64,000 nt of DNA from DASWJZ01 sp963805325 (GTDB lineage: Bacteria; Pseudomonadota; Alphaproteobacteria; Rhizobiales; Afifellaceae). The translations under genes were made by a program, and so were the position numbers. The stretch covers positions 1-64,000 of the forward strand of contig CAWDTS010000016.1 of the NCBI GenBank assembly GCA_963805325.1. Direction: 5' to 3'. Below are positions 35,026-43,652 of the stretch, piece by piece. Position 1 is the stretch's first letter. Each line of letters starts with the position of its first letter. A model generated the notes under the pieces. The model searched no databases. It saw only the letters and a program-made list of their open reading frames with translations, and had not been told where the DNA came from.

Positions 35026-36540
35026 GATTTTGTTGAAGAAGTCGGCGTGACTGCGGCGTATAGCGAGGCGAACGACGATCAGCCGGGACACTCAGCCGCC
35101 TCACGCTACCTGAGGTGCCGGCATCGGAATGAGCTTTGCGAGCTTCCTGAGGTTCTGGGCAGTGGCTGCGAGGTGGAACTCGTCACGCGCACCATTCGGG
35201 CCTCGTAATCGGAGCCTGTCGAGACGCAGGATGCGTTTGAGATGGGCGAAGAGCATCTCGATCTTCTTTCGCTGGCGCCGTGAGGTCAGGCCTTCCTCGC
35301 TCTTGGCGATGTCGCGGGCCATGTCCCGCGCGCCCTCGTGGATCGACCGCGGCACCTTGCGCGCCGGCGCTTTCGGACAGCAGCGCGGTTTGAGTTCGCA
35401 GGCATCACAATCGTGCTTGCTGGCGTGATAGAGCAGTGTCGCGCCGTCATTGACCAGCGTCCCGGTGCAGGTGAGCCTCTTGCCAGCAGGACAGATATAG
35501 ACGTCGCTCCGGTGATCGTAGGTGAAGTCCTCGCGTTCGAATGTCCCGTCGGTTCTCGCCGACTTGTCGAAGACAGGAATGTGCGGCTCGATCCCGCGCT
35601 CGTAGACAAGCCACCCGAGCATCTCGGCCGAGCCGTAGGCGCTGTCGGCGGCGAGCCGTTCCGGGTAGAGCCCGAAGCGCTCTTCGGCGCGTCCGATCAT
35701 CGTGCGTGCCGCGCCGACTTCGGCCTGCCTGATCGCCCGCGTTGCCTCGACATCGACGATGATGGCGTGGTCGAGATCGATCAGATAGTTCGTGGCGTAG
35801 GCAAAGAACGCATGTCCCTTGAGGGCGCCTGTCCATTGCGCCGCCGGGTCCGATCGGGAGATGAACTTCGGCTGGGTCTGGCTGGCCGCGCCCCAGGCTG
35901 CCTCATCAAGCGTATCGAGATACTCTCGGACCGATCGGCGCGTGAGCGCCATCGCTTCCCAGTCGACGTCTTCCGAGGCTTCGGCGGAGCGCTGCTTGTT
36001 GGCATCGGCTTTGATCAGGCTGGCATCGACGGCGAAGCCTTCGCCACCGACAAGGCCCTCATCCATGCAGCGCCGCACGACCATCTCGAACACCTTCCGC
36101 AGCAAGTCGCTGTCGCGGAAGCGGCCATGCCGGTTCTTGGAGAAGGTCGAATGGTCCGGCACGTCGCCGTCGAGGCCAAGTCGGCAGAACCAGCGATAGG
36201 CGAGGTTCAGATGCACCTCCTCGCAGAGCCGACGCTCGGAGCGGATGCCGAAGCAGTAGCCGACAATCAGCATCCGGATCATCAGCTCGGGGTCGACCGA
36301 CGGACGCCCCATGGAACTGTAGAACGGCGCCAGCTCCGGCCGCACCGCTGATAGATCGACGAAGCGGTCCATCGACCTCAGGAGATGATCTCCCGGCACG
36401 TGCGCGTCAAGCGAGAACTCGTAGAACAGCGCACCCTGTTCGACTTGCCGCGGTCCCATCATCGACTCAGCTCCTGCTCCTCTGCAGGACTAAATCAGCG
36501 AACTTCCGCCGTCTCAACCGCCGACTTTTTCAACAAAATC
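35026..36540 (-). mobile_element. Complete IS1182-family insertion sequence
   Basis: 1515-bp element bounded by 22-bp inverted repeats (35026-35047 and 36519-36540) with one mismatch. Each end starts GATTTTGTTGAA and finishes AAGTCGGCG. It encodes one intact transposase. A 4-bp direct repeat GGCG flanks both ends (35022-35025 and 36541-36544), the expected target-site duplication. Intact ends, gene and duplication suggest a recent insertion. Confidence 0.9.
35101..36462 (-). CDS. IS1182-family transposase
   Basis: 453-aa DDE transposase. The N-terminal DUF772-type domain (FYSSMGRPSVDPELMIRML, IRSERRLCEEVHLNLAYRWF, then VPDHSTFSKNRHGRF) is followed by the DDE core (GFAVDASLIKADANK, LAADSAYGSAEMLGWL). 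A cysteine-containing insert (CDACELKPRCCP) and a C-terminal domain (RKKIEMLFAHLKRILRLDRLRLRG) complete it. It fills the element between the inverted repeats and looks functional. Confidence 0.93.
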   Translation of the reverse strand: MMGPRQVEQGALFYEFSLDAHVPGDHLLRSMDRFVDLSAVRPELAPFYSSMGRPSVDPELMIRMLIVGYCFGIRSERRLCEEVHLNLAYRWFCRLGLDGDVPDHSTFSKNRHGRFRDSDLLRKVFEMVVRRCMDEGLVGGEGFAVDASLIKADANKQRSAEASEDVDWEAMALTRRSVREYLDTLDEAAWGAASQTQPKFISRSDPAAQWTGALKGHAFFAYATNYLIDLDHAIIVDVEATRAIRQAEVGAARTMIGRAEERFGLYPERLAADSAYGSAEMLGWLVYERGIEPHIPVFDKSARTDGTFEREDFTYDHRSDVYICPAGKRLTCTGTLVNDGATLLYHASKHDCDACELKPRCCPKAPARKVPRSIHEGARDMARDIAKSEEGLTSRRQRKKIEMLFAHLKRILRLDRLRLRGPNGARDEFHLAATAQNLRKLAKLIPMPAPQVA

Positions 36541-36638
36541 GGCGCATTCCGGAAGTGCCGTCGGCCCTCGGCGACGTCCGAACATCACTACAAAGCGGAC
36601 TCTCGGCTGATGGCCGGCGCATTTAATGAGGTCACGGC

Positions 36639-36989
36639 CTAAAGCGGGGCGGCGTCGGTAACTCGCTTTTCGGAAGTGCCCATCTCGAAGGTTGTCAGGC
36701 CGCGCGTCTTATCGCTGAACAGAAGCGGCATATCGAACCAAAGCCCGTCGCTAAGGAGTTGCAAATTGCGCGCAACGTCGTCGTCGACATTGGACAACGC
36801 AATCCAGAAAAGGTCGTTGGCGACCTGAACCGCAGCGCCAGCGAACGGCTTACCCGGCGCTGCTCTACTGTTCACAGCAAGCGCGGGAACGCGCTGTTGG
36901 AAAGCGAGCCGCGAAACTGCACCTCGACGAGGTGGTTCGCCGGCAACGTGGTGTCGTAGTTCTTGTAGATCGTGACCGTCACCAGCATT
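36639..36989 (-). pseudogene. Small unknown protein, probably truncated and frameshifted
   Basis: Reading leftward from ATG 36989 the frame gives VTIYKNYDTTLPANHLVEVQF and then a stop. One missing base near 36873 would join it to a second frame with AGAAVQVANDLFWIALSNV and DLPLLFSDKTRG-like sequence (actual: MPLLFSDKTRG), ending at 36639. The composition looks like true protein. A stop directly precedes the ATG, so the piece is at most ~116 aa. I do not recognise the family. Confidence 0.45.
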
Positions 36990-37187
36990 ACGGTCGGCTA
37001 GTCTGATTGTCGCCTGGATTGCCGGGGTGCTCGTTCATGACCGGAAGCAACTGCAAAGCTTGCGGTCGCTGAATCGGAGTGGCGGGGAAGAGCGATACAA
37101 GACGCCGCTTGTGGCGGTCGTCAGACGTTCTATCGGAGCGGGAGTGAAGCCAACTGGCCGTGCCCGCCCTTCGACGGGTTCGCGCGG
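36990..37187. other. Gene-free stretch at the right side of the island
   Basis: No protein family, RNA or repeat is recognised here. Together with the bases up to 37533 (apart from the stem-loop at 37188) it appears to be non-coding or decayed sequence. Frames that run across it on both strands are short, arginine-rich and lack start signals. Confidence 0.4.
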
Positions 37188-37234
37188 CTGACGATCGCGG
37201 GATGCCTCAGGTCCCCCTGAGGGGGGATCGTCAG
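37188..37234. repeat. Compound stem-loop
   Basis: An outer 9-bp stem (CTGACGATC paired with GATCGTCAG) encloses an inner 7-bp stem (CCTCAGG paired with CCTGAGG, loop TCCC). There is no T-run on either side, so it does not look like a simple terminator. It lies ~300 bases before the intact tRNA-Ser. Confidence 0.6.
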
Positions 37235-37533
37235 TCCGCGTGCACCTCGCTGTTGACGGGGCGCTTCACCGCGTCGCTTCTAGTTGCGGGAAGAATGTCG
37301 CGGCCGTAGGAATGTTTTCCAGAAGCCGCGCTGCTTCTTCGTCGAAGACCGCCTCGGTTTCCAGTCGGGGCGGTGCGTCGTTTGGGGGGGACCTCGGTGA
37401 ACGGCACCGGAACGGACTGTGCCACAGGTGTGCCGCAACACATCGCTTGTTGCCGCGCCGTTCTACTTTTCAGTGCGCGATCCTGCACGATGTTGGGTTG
37501 ACCATGGCCGGGAAACCGGCCATCTCCGAAGGT

Positions 37534-37624
37534 GGAGAGGTGGCCGAGTGGTCGAAGGCGCTCCCCTGCTAAGGGAGTAGACGTCAAAAGCGTCTCGTGG
37601 GTTCGAATCCCATCCTCTCCGCCA
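37534..37624 (+). tRNA. tRNA-Ser (anticodon GCU)
   Basis: 91-base class II tRNA. The acceptor GGAGAGG pairs with CCTCTCC, the D-loop begins with conserved A14, and the anticodon stem CTCCC/GGGAG encloses CTGCTAA with anticodon GCT. A long variable arm, the T-loop GGTTCGAATCC, a G discriminator and an encoded CCA complete it. The first half is duplicated at 25073-25115, so this gene marks the right edge of the accessory segment. Confidence 0.97.
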
Positions 37625-37721
37625 CCTGCCACGGTCTCCCCTACGCGCGTTGTTCGCTTTCCGGACGGCCCGGGCTGGGGGCGTCATCTTCGAGAGTCAC
37701 CATGCGGCGGCGTTCCTCGCC

Positions 37722-38843
37722 ATGAGCACCATCCTCTACCTGACCACGATCGAGTTCGGCCCGGACTCGCGCAAGATCCTGCCCCGCGCGCTGAGCGAGC
37801 TTGGCATTCGGCGGCCGCTGATAGTCAGCGACCGCGGTGTCGAAGCCGAAGGGATCCTCGACGAGGCAACTCGCGGTGTCGAAGCTCCGCGCTTCCTCGA
37901 CGTTCCGGCCAATCCCACCGAGGCTGCCGTCAACGCCGGACTTGAGGCTTATCGGGCCGGCAACTGCGACGGCATCGTCGCAGTCGGCGGCGGCTCGCCG
38001 ATCGATCTCGCAAAGGGCGTGGCTCTCCTCGCAACGCATCCCGGCCCAATCGAAGACTATGCCGCGATCTACGGCGGCGTCGCGCGGATCAGCGCGCGTG
38101 TCGCACCGGTCATCGCCATGCCGACCACCGCGGGCACGGGAGCCGAGGTCGGCCGCGCCGCGCTTCTCACCCTCGACGACGGGCGCAAGCTCGGCGTCAT
38201 CAGCCCGCATCTCATTCCGAAACGCGCGATCTGCGATCCTGAGCTGACGCTGCGCCTTCCCCCTCGCCTCACCGCCGCGACCGGCCTCGATGCGCTCTCC
38301 CATTGCATCGAGACGTTTCTGTCGCCGCGCATCAATCCGCCCGCCGAAGCGATCGCGCTCGACGGCGCGCACCGGCTATGGGGCAACATCCGGCGCGCGC
38401 ATTCGCGCGGCGACGACGTCGACGCGCGCAACGAAATGATGATGGGCGCGCTCGAAGGCGGCCTGTCGTTTCAGAAGGGGCTCGGCGCGGTGCATGCCCT
38501 GAGCCATGCGCTCGGCGGCCTCCCCGACCTGAAGCTTCACCACGGCACACTGAATGCGCTCCTGATGCCGGGCGTCGTGCGCTTCAACGCCGCTCACGTC
38601 GGCGACAAGATCGCGCGGCTAAAAGCGGCGATGGGCCTTCCCGAAAGCGCCGACCTTGCCGACGCCCTTGACCAGCTCAATGCCGACCTCGGCATTCCGC
38701 CGGGGCTCGCCGTCCTCGGCGTGACCGAGCAGATGTTCCCGTGGATCGTGGAACGCGCCCTCGCCGATCACTCCACACCGACAAACCCGCGCCAGCCGAC
38801 TGCGGAAGAGTATCGGACGCTGTTGATCGAAGCGATGGGCTAG
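37722..38843 (+). CDS. Iron-containing alcohol dehydrogenase family protein
   Basis: 373-aa group III dehydrogenase. The NAD-binding region is VAVGGGSPIDLAKGVA, MPTTAGTGAEV follows, and metal ligands lie in ATGLDALSHCIETF, AVHALSHALGG and LHHGTLNALL. The substrate is not clear. Maleylacetate reductases and 4-hydroxybutyrate or lactaldehyde-type dehydrogenases are relatives. ATG 37722 removes an upstream stretch that does not match the family. It is not coupled to the tRNA upstream. Confidence 0.87.
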   Translation: MSTILYLTTIEFGPDSRKILPRALSELGIRRPLIVSDRGVEAEGILDEATRGVEAPRFLDVPANPTEAAVNAGLEAYRAGNCDGIVAVGGGSPIDLAKGVALLATHPGPIEDYAAIYGGVARISARVAPVIAMPTTAGTGAEVGRAALLTLDDGRKLGVISPHLIPKRAICDPELTLRLPPRLTAATGLDALSHCIETFLSPRINPPAEAIALDGAHRLWGNIRRAHSRGDDVDARNEMMMGALEGGLSFQKGLGAVHALSHALGGLPDLKLHHGTLNALLMPGVVRFNAAHVGDKIARLKAAMGLPESADLADALDQLNADLGIPPGLAVLGVTEQMFPWIVERALADHSTPTNPRQPTAEEYRTLLIEAMG

Positions 38844-38850
38844 GCCGGGT

Positions 38851-39099
38851 CTAGTGGCCCGAGATCCACTCGCGCGCTGCCCGCAGGGCGGCCGCGATCT
38901 GCGCACGGCTCATCTCGCTGGCCAGCTCTTCGCGATGCTGCGCCGCCATCCTGTCGCCGCGCGCCGCAGCGATGTTGAACCACTTGTGCGCCTCGACGAG
39001 ATCGACCTGCCCCTCACGTCCGGTCGAATACGCCAGCCCCAGCTCGAAGAAGTTCGGCGGCACGTCGCAGGCGCCGCTTGTCTCGATTTGTAAGTTCAT
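38851..39099 (-). CDS. Small Sel1-repeat protein
   Basis: 82-aa protein with one Sel1/TPR-like repeat (NFFELGLAYSTGREGQVDLVEAHKWFNIAAARGDRMA), a helical repeat that mediates protein contacts. There is no signal peptide. Similar single-repeat proteins are common in Hyphomicrobiales and have no assigned function. It is convergent with the dehydrogenase gene, 7 bases away. The ~285 bases on its other side (39100-39384) contain only a short AT-richer promoter-like stretch. Confidence 0.75.
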   Translation of the reverse strand: MNLQIETSGACDVPPNFFELGLAYSTGREGQVDLVEAHKWFNIAAARGDRMAAQHREELASEMSRAQIAAALRAAREWISGH

Positions 39100-39384
39100 T
39101 TGACCGCAATCCCCAATGGTCGACGGTTCGTCCGCCTTTTCGCAACACGATCTTCGGCCGCCCCGTCGTGTTCAGCGTTAACGGAGAGGCTTAACGAACC
39201 GTGACCAAAGGGTTTACGAACGGTTTAGAGGTGCGGCGCGATTTAATCCAACCTCTTGGAAAGATAGATCTTTCGATCTCCCGCTCAATCGCCTGAAATG
39301 CGAAGAAATTTGCCGATTGTTCACCACCTCGGCAATTCGGCACCGGTGGGCGCGCGGCGCGCCGCCGCGCGTCCGCCGGTATTC

Positions 39385-40089
39385 TCAGTTCGCGCGCTGC
39401 CCGAAGAGGATCTTCTGGGCCTCTTTGTCCTTGGAGAGATCGACCGGCGGATCCCGCCTCATCTCGATCGCCTTCGCCACCGCCGGCCGCGCCAGCATGC
39501 GGTAGATCCATGCTTTCACATTTGGAAATTCGGCGATGTCAATTCCCTGCCGCTCGTAAGTCTTGATCCAGCCGATCAGCGCCATGTCGGCGATCGAATA
39601 ATCGCCGGCGATGTAGTCGCGGCCGTCGAGGCGCTTGTTCATCACGCCGTAGAGCCGGTGCGCCTCATCGCCAAAGCGCTTGATGCCGTAGGGCACCTTC
39701 TCCGGCGCGTAGTTGCGGAAGTGATTGTTGTGGCCCAAGACCGGGCCGACATTCGACACCTGCCACATCAGCCACTCTTCCGCCGCGACGCGGCTCCGCT
39801 CGTCGATGCCGTAGAACACCCCGAACTTGCGGCCGAGATAGATCAGGATGGCAGCGGACTCGAAGACCGAGATCGGCTTTCCGTCCGGACCTTCCGGATC
39901 GACAATCGCGGGCATGCGGTTGTTCGGCGCGATCGCCAGGAACGACGGCTCGAACTGCTCACCCTTCCCGATGTTCACGTATTTGATCTCATAGGGAACG
40001 CCCGCTTCCTCCAGGAAGATGTTGATCTTCCAGCCGTTTGGCGTCGGCCAGTAATAGAGTTCGATGGGCTTGGTCTGCTTGTGAGCCAT
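39385..40089 (-). CDS. Nu-class glutathione transferase (YghU/YfcG type)
   Basis: 234-aa GST with disulfide-bond reductase relatives in E. coli. Conserved parts are IELYYWPTPNGWKINIFLEEAG, PNNRMPAIVDPEGPDGKPI, FESAAILIYLG and the C-domain signature DYSIADMALIGWIK. The Thr/Asn near the start of the thioredoxin fold probably contacts glutathione instead of a tyrosine. Single gene, with rsmB upstream on the same strand after an 88-base gap. Confidence 0.9.
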   Translation of the reverse strand: MAHKQTKPIELYYWPTPNGWKINIFLEEAGVPYEIKYVNIGKGEQFEPSFLAIAPNNRMPAIVDPEGPDGKPISVFESAAILIYLGRKFGVFYGIDERSRVAAEEWLMWQVSNVGPVLGHNNHFRNYAPEKVPYGIKRFGDEAHRLYGVMNKRLDGRDYIAGDYSIADMALIGWIKTYERQGIDIAEFPNVKAWIYRMLARPAVAKAIEMRRDPPVDLSKDKEAQKILFGQRAN

Positions 40090-40177
40090 TCCGGTCTCCT
40101 GGAAGTCTTCGAGAAGGTCTTCGCGTCTCGGCCGTGCATGTGGCGCACGCCAAGTCGTGTTGCAATGCGCAAGGCCG

Positions 40178-41455
40178 TTACCCGCGCTTGACCGCCGCCA
40201 GGAAGAAGCCGTCCGTTACCGCTCGCAAAGGCGTAAGCAGAATCGAGGCTTCAGCTAGCGACCCCGGCGGCGGCGCGACGCCAGGCAGCGCGCCGTTCCA
40301 GAGGTCGGCCATCGGAAGCGCCTGAAAGTCCGGATGGCCCGCCAGGAAGCCCGCGACGCGCTCGTCGTTCTCCTGTGGCAGCAACGAGCAGGTCGCATAA
40401 ACGAGAATGCCGCCGGCTTTCACGTAGCGCGCCGCCTCGGCAAGCACCGCGTCCTGCTCCGCGACCCGCTTGGCAAGCGCGTCTGGGGTCAGGCGCCATT
40501 TCGCATCGGGCCGGCGCCGCCAGACGCCTGTGCCCGTGCACGGAGCGTCGACGAGTACCCGGTCCATCTGCCCGGCGAGATCGTCGAGAACGTTTGGGCC
40601 GGACACGCGAACCTGGACGTTGCGCGCCCCGGCGCGTTTGAGCCGCTCGAAGATCGGCGCGAGGCGGCCCTTGTCAGAGTCGGTCGCATAAACCTGTCCG
40701 CGGTTTTCCATCCGCGCCGCCAGCGCCAGCGTCTTGCCGCCGGCGCCGGCGCAAAGGTCGAGCACCTGTTCGCCGGGCCTTGCGCCGACGAGGATCGCAC
40801 AAAGCTGGCTCCCCTCGTCCTGCACCTCGATGCGTCCGCGCTGAAAGGCCTCCTCGGTCTGCACATTCGGATGCCGGCGCGGGCCGACGATCGGCGGAAC
40901 TCTGAGACCGACTGGCGAGTAAGGCGTCGGAATTGCTCCGAGGTGTGAAAGCCGGTGCGCGACTTTCTCGCGTTCCGCCTTGAGCGTGTTGACCCTGAGA
41001 TCGAGCGGCGGCCGTCCGGCGAGCGCCTCCCCCTCCGCAACCCAGTCCGCCCCGAGCGCCGCCGCCAGACGCGGCGCGAGCCATTCCGGCAAATCGGCCC
41101 GCACGTGATCTGGCGCGGCGGAAAGTTCGGCGACGACGAAAGGCTCAGGCAACGGGGGCGGCGCGTGGCGGTCGGCGGCGAAGGCTGCGCTCAGTGCCTC
41201 TGGCGTCTCGCCCCATTCGAAGAGCGCGGCGCCGACCGCCAGATGCCAGGGCGTGTCGCCGCCCATGCGCCAGGCGAGCGACGAGCGCTTCCGCAGGGCA
41301 TCGTAGACAAGGTTCCCGATCGCCGCGCGATCGCCCGAGCCGGCAAAGCGGTGCGACAGTCCCCAGTCCTTCAGGGCCTCGGAAGCCGGCCGATGCCGTG
41401 ACTCCATCTCGTTGATGACATCGATCGCAGCGGCGACCTGTCCGCCGAGCCTCAT
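40178..41455 (-). CDS. rsmB: RsmB-family RNA cytosine-C5 methyltransferase
   Basis: 425-aa protein. An N-terminal NusB-like helical domain (RFAGSGDRAAIGNLVYDAL) is followed by a Rossmann methyltransferase domain with the SAM loop VLDLCAGAGGKTLALAA. The two catalytic cysteines are in VDAPCTGTGVWRR and YATCSLLPQEN. It modifies a cytosine in 16S rRNA or a related RNA. ATG 41455 overlaps the upstream MAPEG stop (ATGA), and the longer frame to 41671 is unrelated antisense sequence. Confidence 0.9.
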   Translation of the reverse strand: MRLGGQVAAAIDVINEMESRHRPASEALKDWGLSHRFAGSGDRAAIGNLVYDALRKRSSLAWRMGGDTPWHLAVGAALFEWGETPEALSAAFAADRHAPPPLPEPFVVAELSAAPDHVRADLPEWLAPRLAAALGADWVAEGEALAGRPPLDLRVNTLKAEREKVAHRLSHLGAIPTPYSPVGLRVPPIVGPRRHPNVQTEEAFQRGRIEVQDEGSQLCAILVGARPGEQVLDLCAGAGGKTLALAARMENRGQVYATDSDKGRLAPIFERLKRAGARNVQVRVSGPNVLDDLAGQMDRVLVDAPCTGTGVWRRRPDAKWRLTPDALAKRVAEQDAVLAEAARYVKAGGILVYATCSLLPQENDERVAGFLAGHPDFQALPMADLWNGALPGVAPPPGSLAEASILLTPLRAVTDGFFLAAVKRG

Positions 41456-41874
41456 CCGATGCCCGCCCAGAGCACCAGCCACGCGACATGCCCGGAGAGG
41501 AAGAGGATGCCCGCGGCGTTGATCAGGAACACGACGCCGCGCAGCGGGACGCTCCCCGTCATCGTCTGCACGATCGTGTGGATCACCCGCCCGACGAAAA
41601 AGACCCACGCCGCGACGATGTCGGGTCGACCGACCGCACCGAAGACGATGAGAAGCACGGCGCAGAACCACGCGACCGTCGGCAGCTCGAACTGGTTGGA
41701 GAGATTGCGCGCGACCGGAGCGAGATGCGGCGGATCGCCGTCAGCGCGCCGGAAATCGGCGAACTTCGCGCCGCCTCGGCTGACGGCGATCATTCGCCCG
41801 AACGTCAGCCACGCAAAGAGAGCGGCGGTCAGCGCGAAGTGCAGGACGAAGGGAATGAGGAACGCACGGACCAT
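41452..41874 (-). CDS. MAPEG-family membrane protein
   Basis: 140-aa integral membrane protein with about four hydrophobic segments. The MAPEG pattern is visible: RNLSNQFELPTVAWF, then FVGRVIHTIVQ and the final LINAAGILFLSGHVAWLVLW. Family members are glutathione-dependent or eicosanoid-related enzymes in eukaryotes; bacterial roles are mostly unknown. It lies 10 bases from guaB and overlaps rsmB. Confidence 0.82.
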   Translation of the reverse strand: MVRAFLIPFVLHFALTAALFAWLTFGRMIAVSRGGAKFADFRRADGDPPHLAPVARNLSNQFELPTVAWFCAVLLIVFGAVGRPDIVAAWVFFVGRVIHTIVQTMTGSVPLRGVVFLINAAGILFLSGHVAWLVLWAGIG

Positions 41875-41884
41875 CGGCCGGGGA

Positions 41885-43387
41885 TCAGGTCGCGCCCGGA
41901 TAATTCGGGCTTTCGCGCGTGATCGTCACGTCGTGGACGTGGCTCTCTCGCCAGGCTGAGCCGGATATGCGGACGAACTCCGCCTTGTTGCGGAAGTCCT
42001 CGAGGTTCTTCGCGCCGACATAACCCATCGCGGCGCGCAGGCCGCCGGCAAGCTGGTGAAGCACGTTGGCCGCCGGCCCCTTGTAGGGCACCTGCCCCTC
42101 GATCCCTTCCGGAACGAGCTTCAGCGTGTCGCGAATCTCAGCCTGGAAGTAGCGGTCGGCGGAGCCGCGCGCCATCGCCCCGACGGAGCCCATGCCGCGA
42201 TAGGATTTGTAGCTGCGCCCCTGGTAGAGATAGACCTCGCCCGGGCTTTCCTCCGTTCCGGCAAGGAGCGCGCCGACCATGGCGACGGACGCCCCTGCCG
42301 CGAGCGCCTTGGCGAGATCCCCGGAATACTTGATGCCGCCGTCCGCGATGACCGGCACGTTCGCCTTCTCCGCGACGGCAACCGTCTCCATCAGCGCCGT
42401 AAGTTGCGGAACGCCGACTCCGGCGACGATGCGCGTGGTGCAGATCGAGCCCGGACCGATGCCGACCTTGATCGCGTCGGCGCCGTTGTCGATCAGCGCG
42501 CGCGCCGCCTCTCCCGTCGCGACATTCCCGGCGATGACCTGCGTCTCGTTTGACATGCGCTTCACCGCGGCCACCGCGTGGAGCACCTTCTCGGAGTGGC
42601 CGTGCGCGGTATCGACGACGATCACATCGCAGCCGGCGGCAAGCAGCCGCTCGGTGCGATGCAGCCCGGCATCGCCGACCGTCGTCGCGGCGGCGACTCT
42701 CAGCCGCCCCTGATCGTCCTTCGAGGCGAACGGATTGAGCTGCGCCTTCTCGATGTCCTTGACCGTGACGAGCCCGATGCAGTTCTCGTCGGAATCGACG
42801 ACGAGAAGCTTTTCGATGCGATACTGGTGCAGCAGCCGCTTCGCCTCGTCCTGGCTGACGTTCTCCGCCACCTTGATCAGCCGCTCGTGCGTCATCAGCT
42901 CCGCGACCCGTTGCATCGGATCGGATGCGAAGCGCACGTCGCGATTGGTCAGAATGCCGAGCAGCTTGCCGACAACCTGTCCGCCGCTCCCGGCGCCTTC
43001 GACGACCGGGATGCCGGAGATCCGGTAAGACTCCATCAGCCCCAACGCGTCGGCAAGCGTCGCGTCGGGCCCGATCACCACCGGGTTCACCACCATCCCG
43101 GACTCGAACTTCTTCACCTGTCGGACCTGTTCGGCCTGCGCGTCCGGATCGAAGTTGCGGTGGATGACGCCGATGCCGCCGGCCTGCGCCATGGCGATGG
43201 CAAGCCGCGATTCCGTCACCGTGTCCATCGCCGCGGACAGGATCGGCAGATTGAGGCTGATCGCGCGCGTCAGACGGGTCGCGATGTCCGTCTCGGCGGG
43301 CAGGACTTCGGAGTGTCCGGGCCTGAGCAGAACGTCGTCAAAGGTGAGCGCTTCGCGTCCAGTAACGACGTCGACGATACGGGCCAT
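41885..43387 (-). CDS. guaB: Inosine-5'-monophosphate dehydrogenase
   Basis: 500-aa enzyme that oxidises IMP to XMP, the committed step of GMP synthesis. It starts ALTFDDVLLRPGHSEVLP and contains two CBS domains (about residues 100-215, including MESYRISGIPVVE and HQYRIEKLLVVD). The catalytic cysteine loop is GIGPGSICTTRIVAGVG, and ADGGIKYSGDLAKALAAGA follows. A good Shine-Dalgarno (CCGGAGG) precedes ATG 43387. It is divergent from an MFS exporter across 265 bases. Confidence 0.96.
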   Translation of the reverse strand: MARIVDVVTGREALTFDDVLLRPGHSEVLPAETDIATRLTRAISLNLPILSAAMDTVTESRLAIAMAQAGGIGVIHRNFDPDAQAEQVRQVKKFESGMVVNPVVIGPDATLADALGLMESYRISGIPVVEGAGSGGQVVGKLLGILTNRDVRFASDPMQRVAELMTHERLIKVAENVSQDEAKRLLHQYRIEKLLVVDSDENCIGLVTVKDIEKAQLNPFASKDDQGRLRVAAATTVGDAGLHRTERLLAAGCDVIVVDTAHGHSEKVLHAVAAVKRMSNETQVIAGNVATGEAARALIDNGADAIKVGIGPGSICTTRIVAGVGVPQLTALMETVAVAEKANVPVIADGGIKYSGDLAKALAAGASVAMVGALLAGTEESPGEVYLYQGRSYKSYRGMGSVGAMARGSADRYFQAEIRDTLKLVPEGIEGQVPYKGPAANVLHQLAGGLRAAMGYVGAKNLEDFRNKAEFVRISGSAWRESHVHDVTITRESPNYPGAT

Positions 43388-43652
43388 GCCAAGCCTCCGG
43401 AAAAAGGGTGCCGAATGCGGGCCGAGACGGCCGCGTGGAAAGGAATCGGCGTAGGGGTTGGCGGGGGTCACTAACACGGCGGCCCCGGATTAGGAAAGAT
43501 TCTCTCGCCGCGGCATGGTGGCGGGCGGCCGGCGAGGCGTTTTGGCGGCGCGAAGCCTGCAATCGGTGAGCTGAGAGTCCGCCCTATGGACCAGCCGGCC
43601 GCTTTGCGGGATAGAGACGCACGTTTCTCCGCCTCCCCATTTCTTCACAGCT

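Noticed and set aside
37188..37234. Rho-independent terminator
   Set aside because: The stem-loop is not followed by a T-run on either strand and no gene ends next to it.
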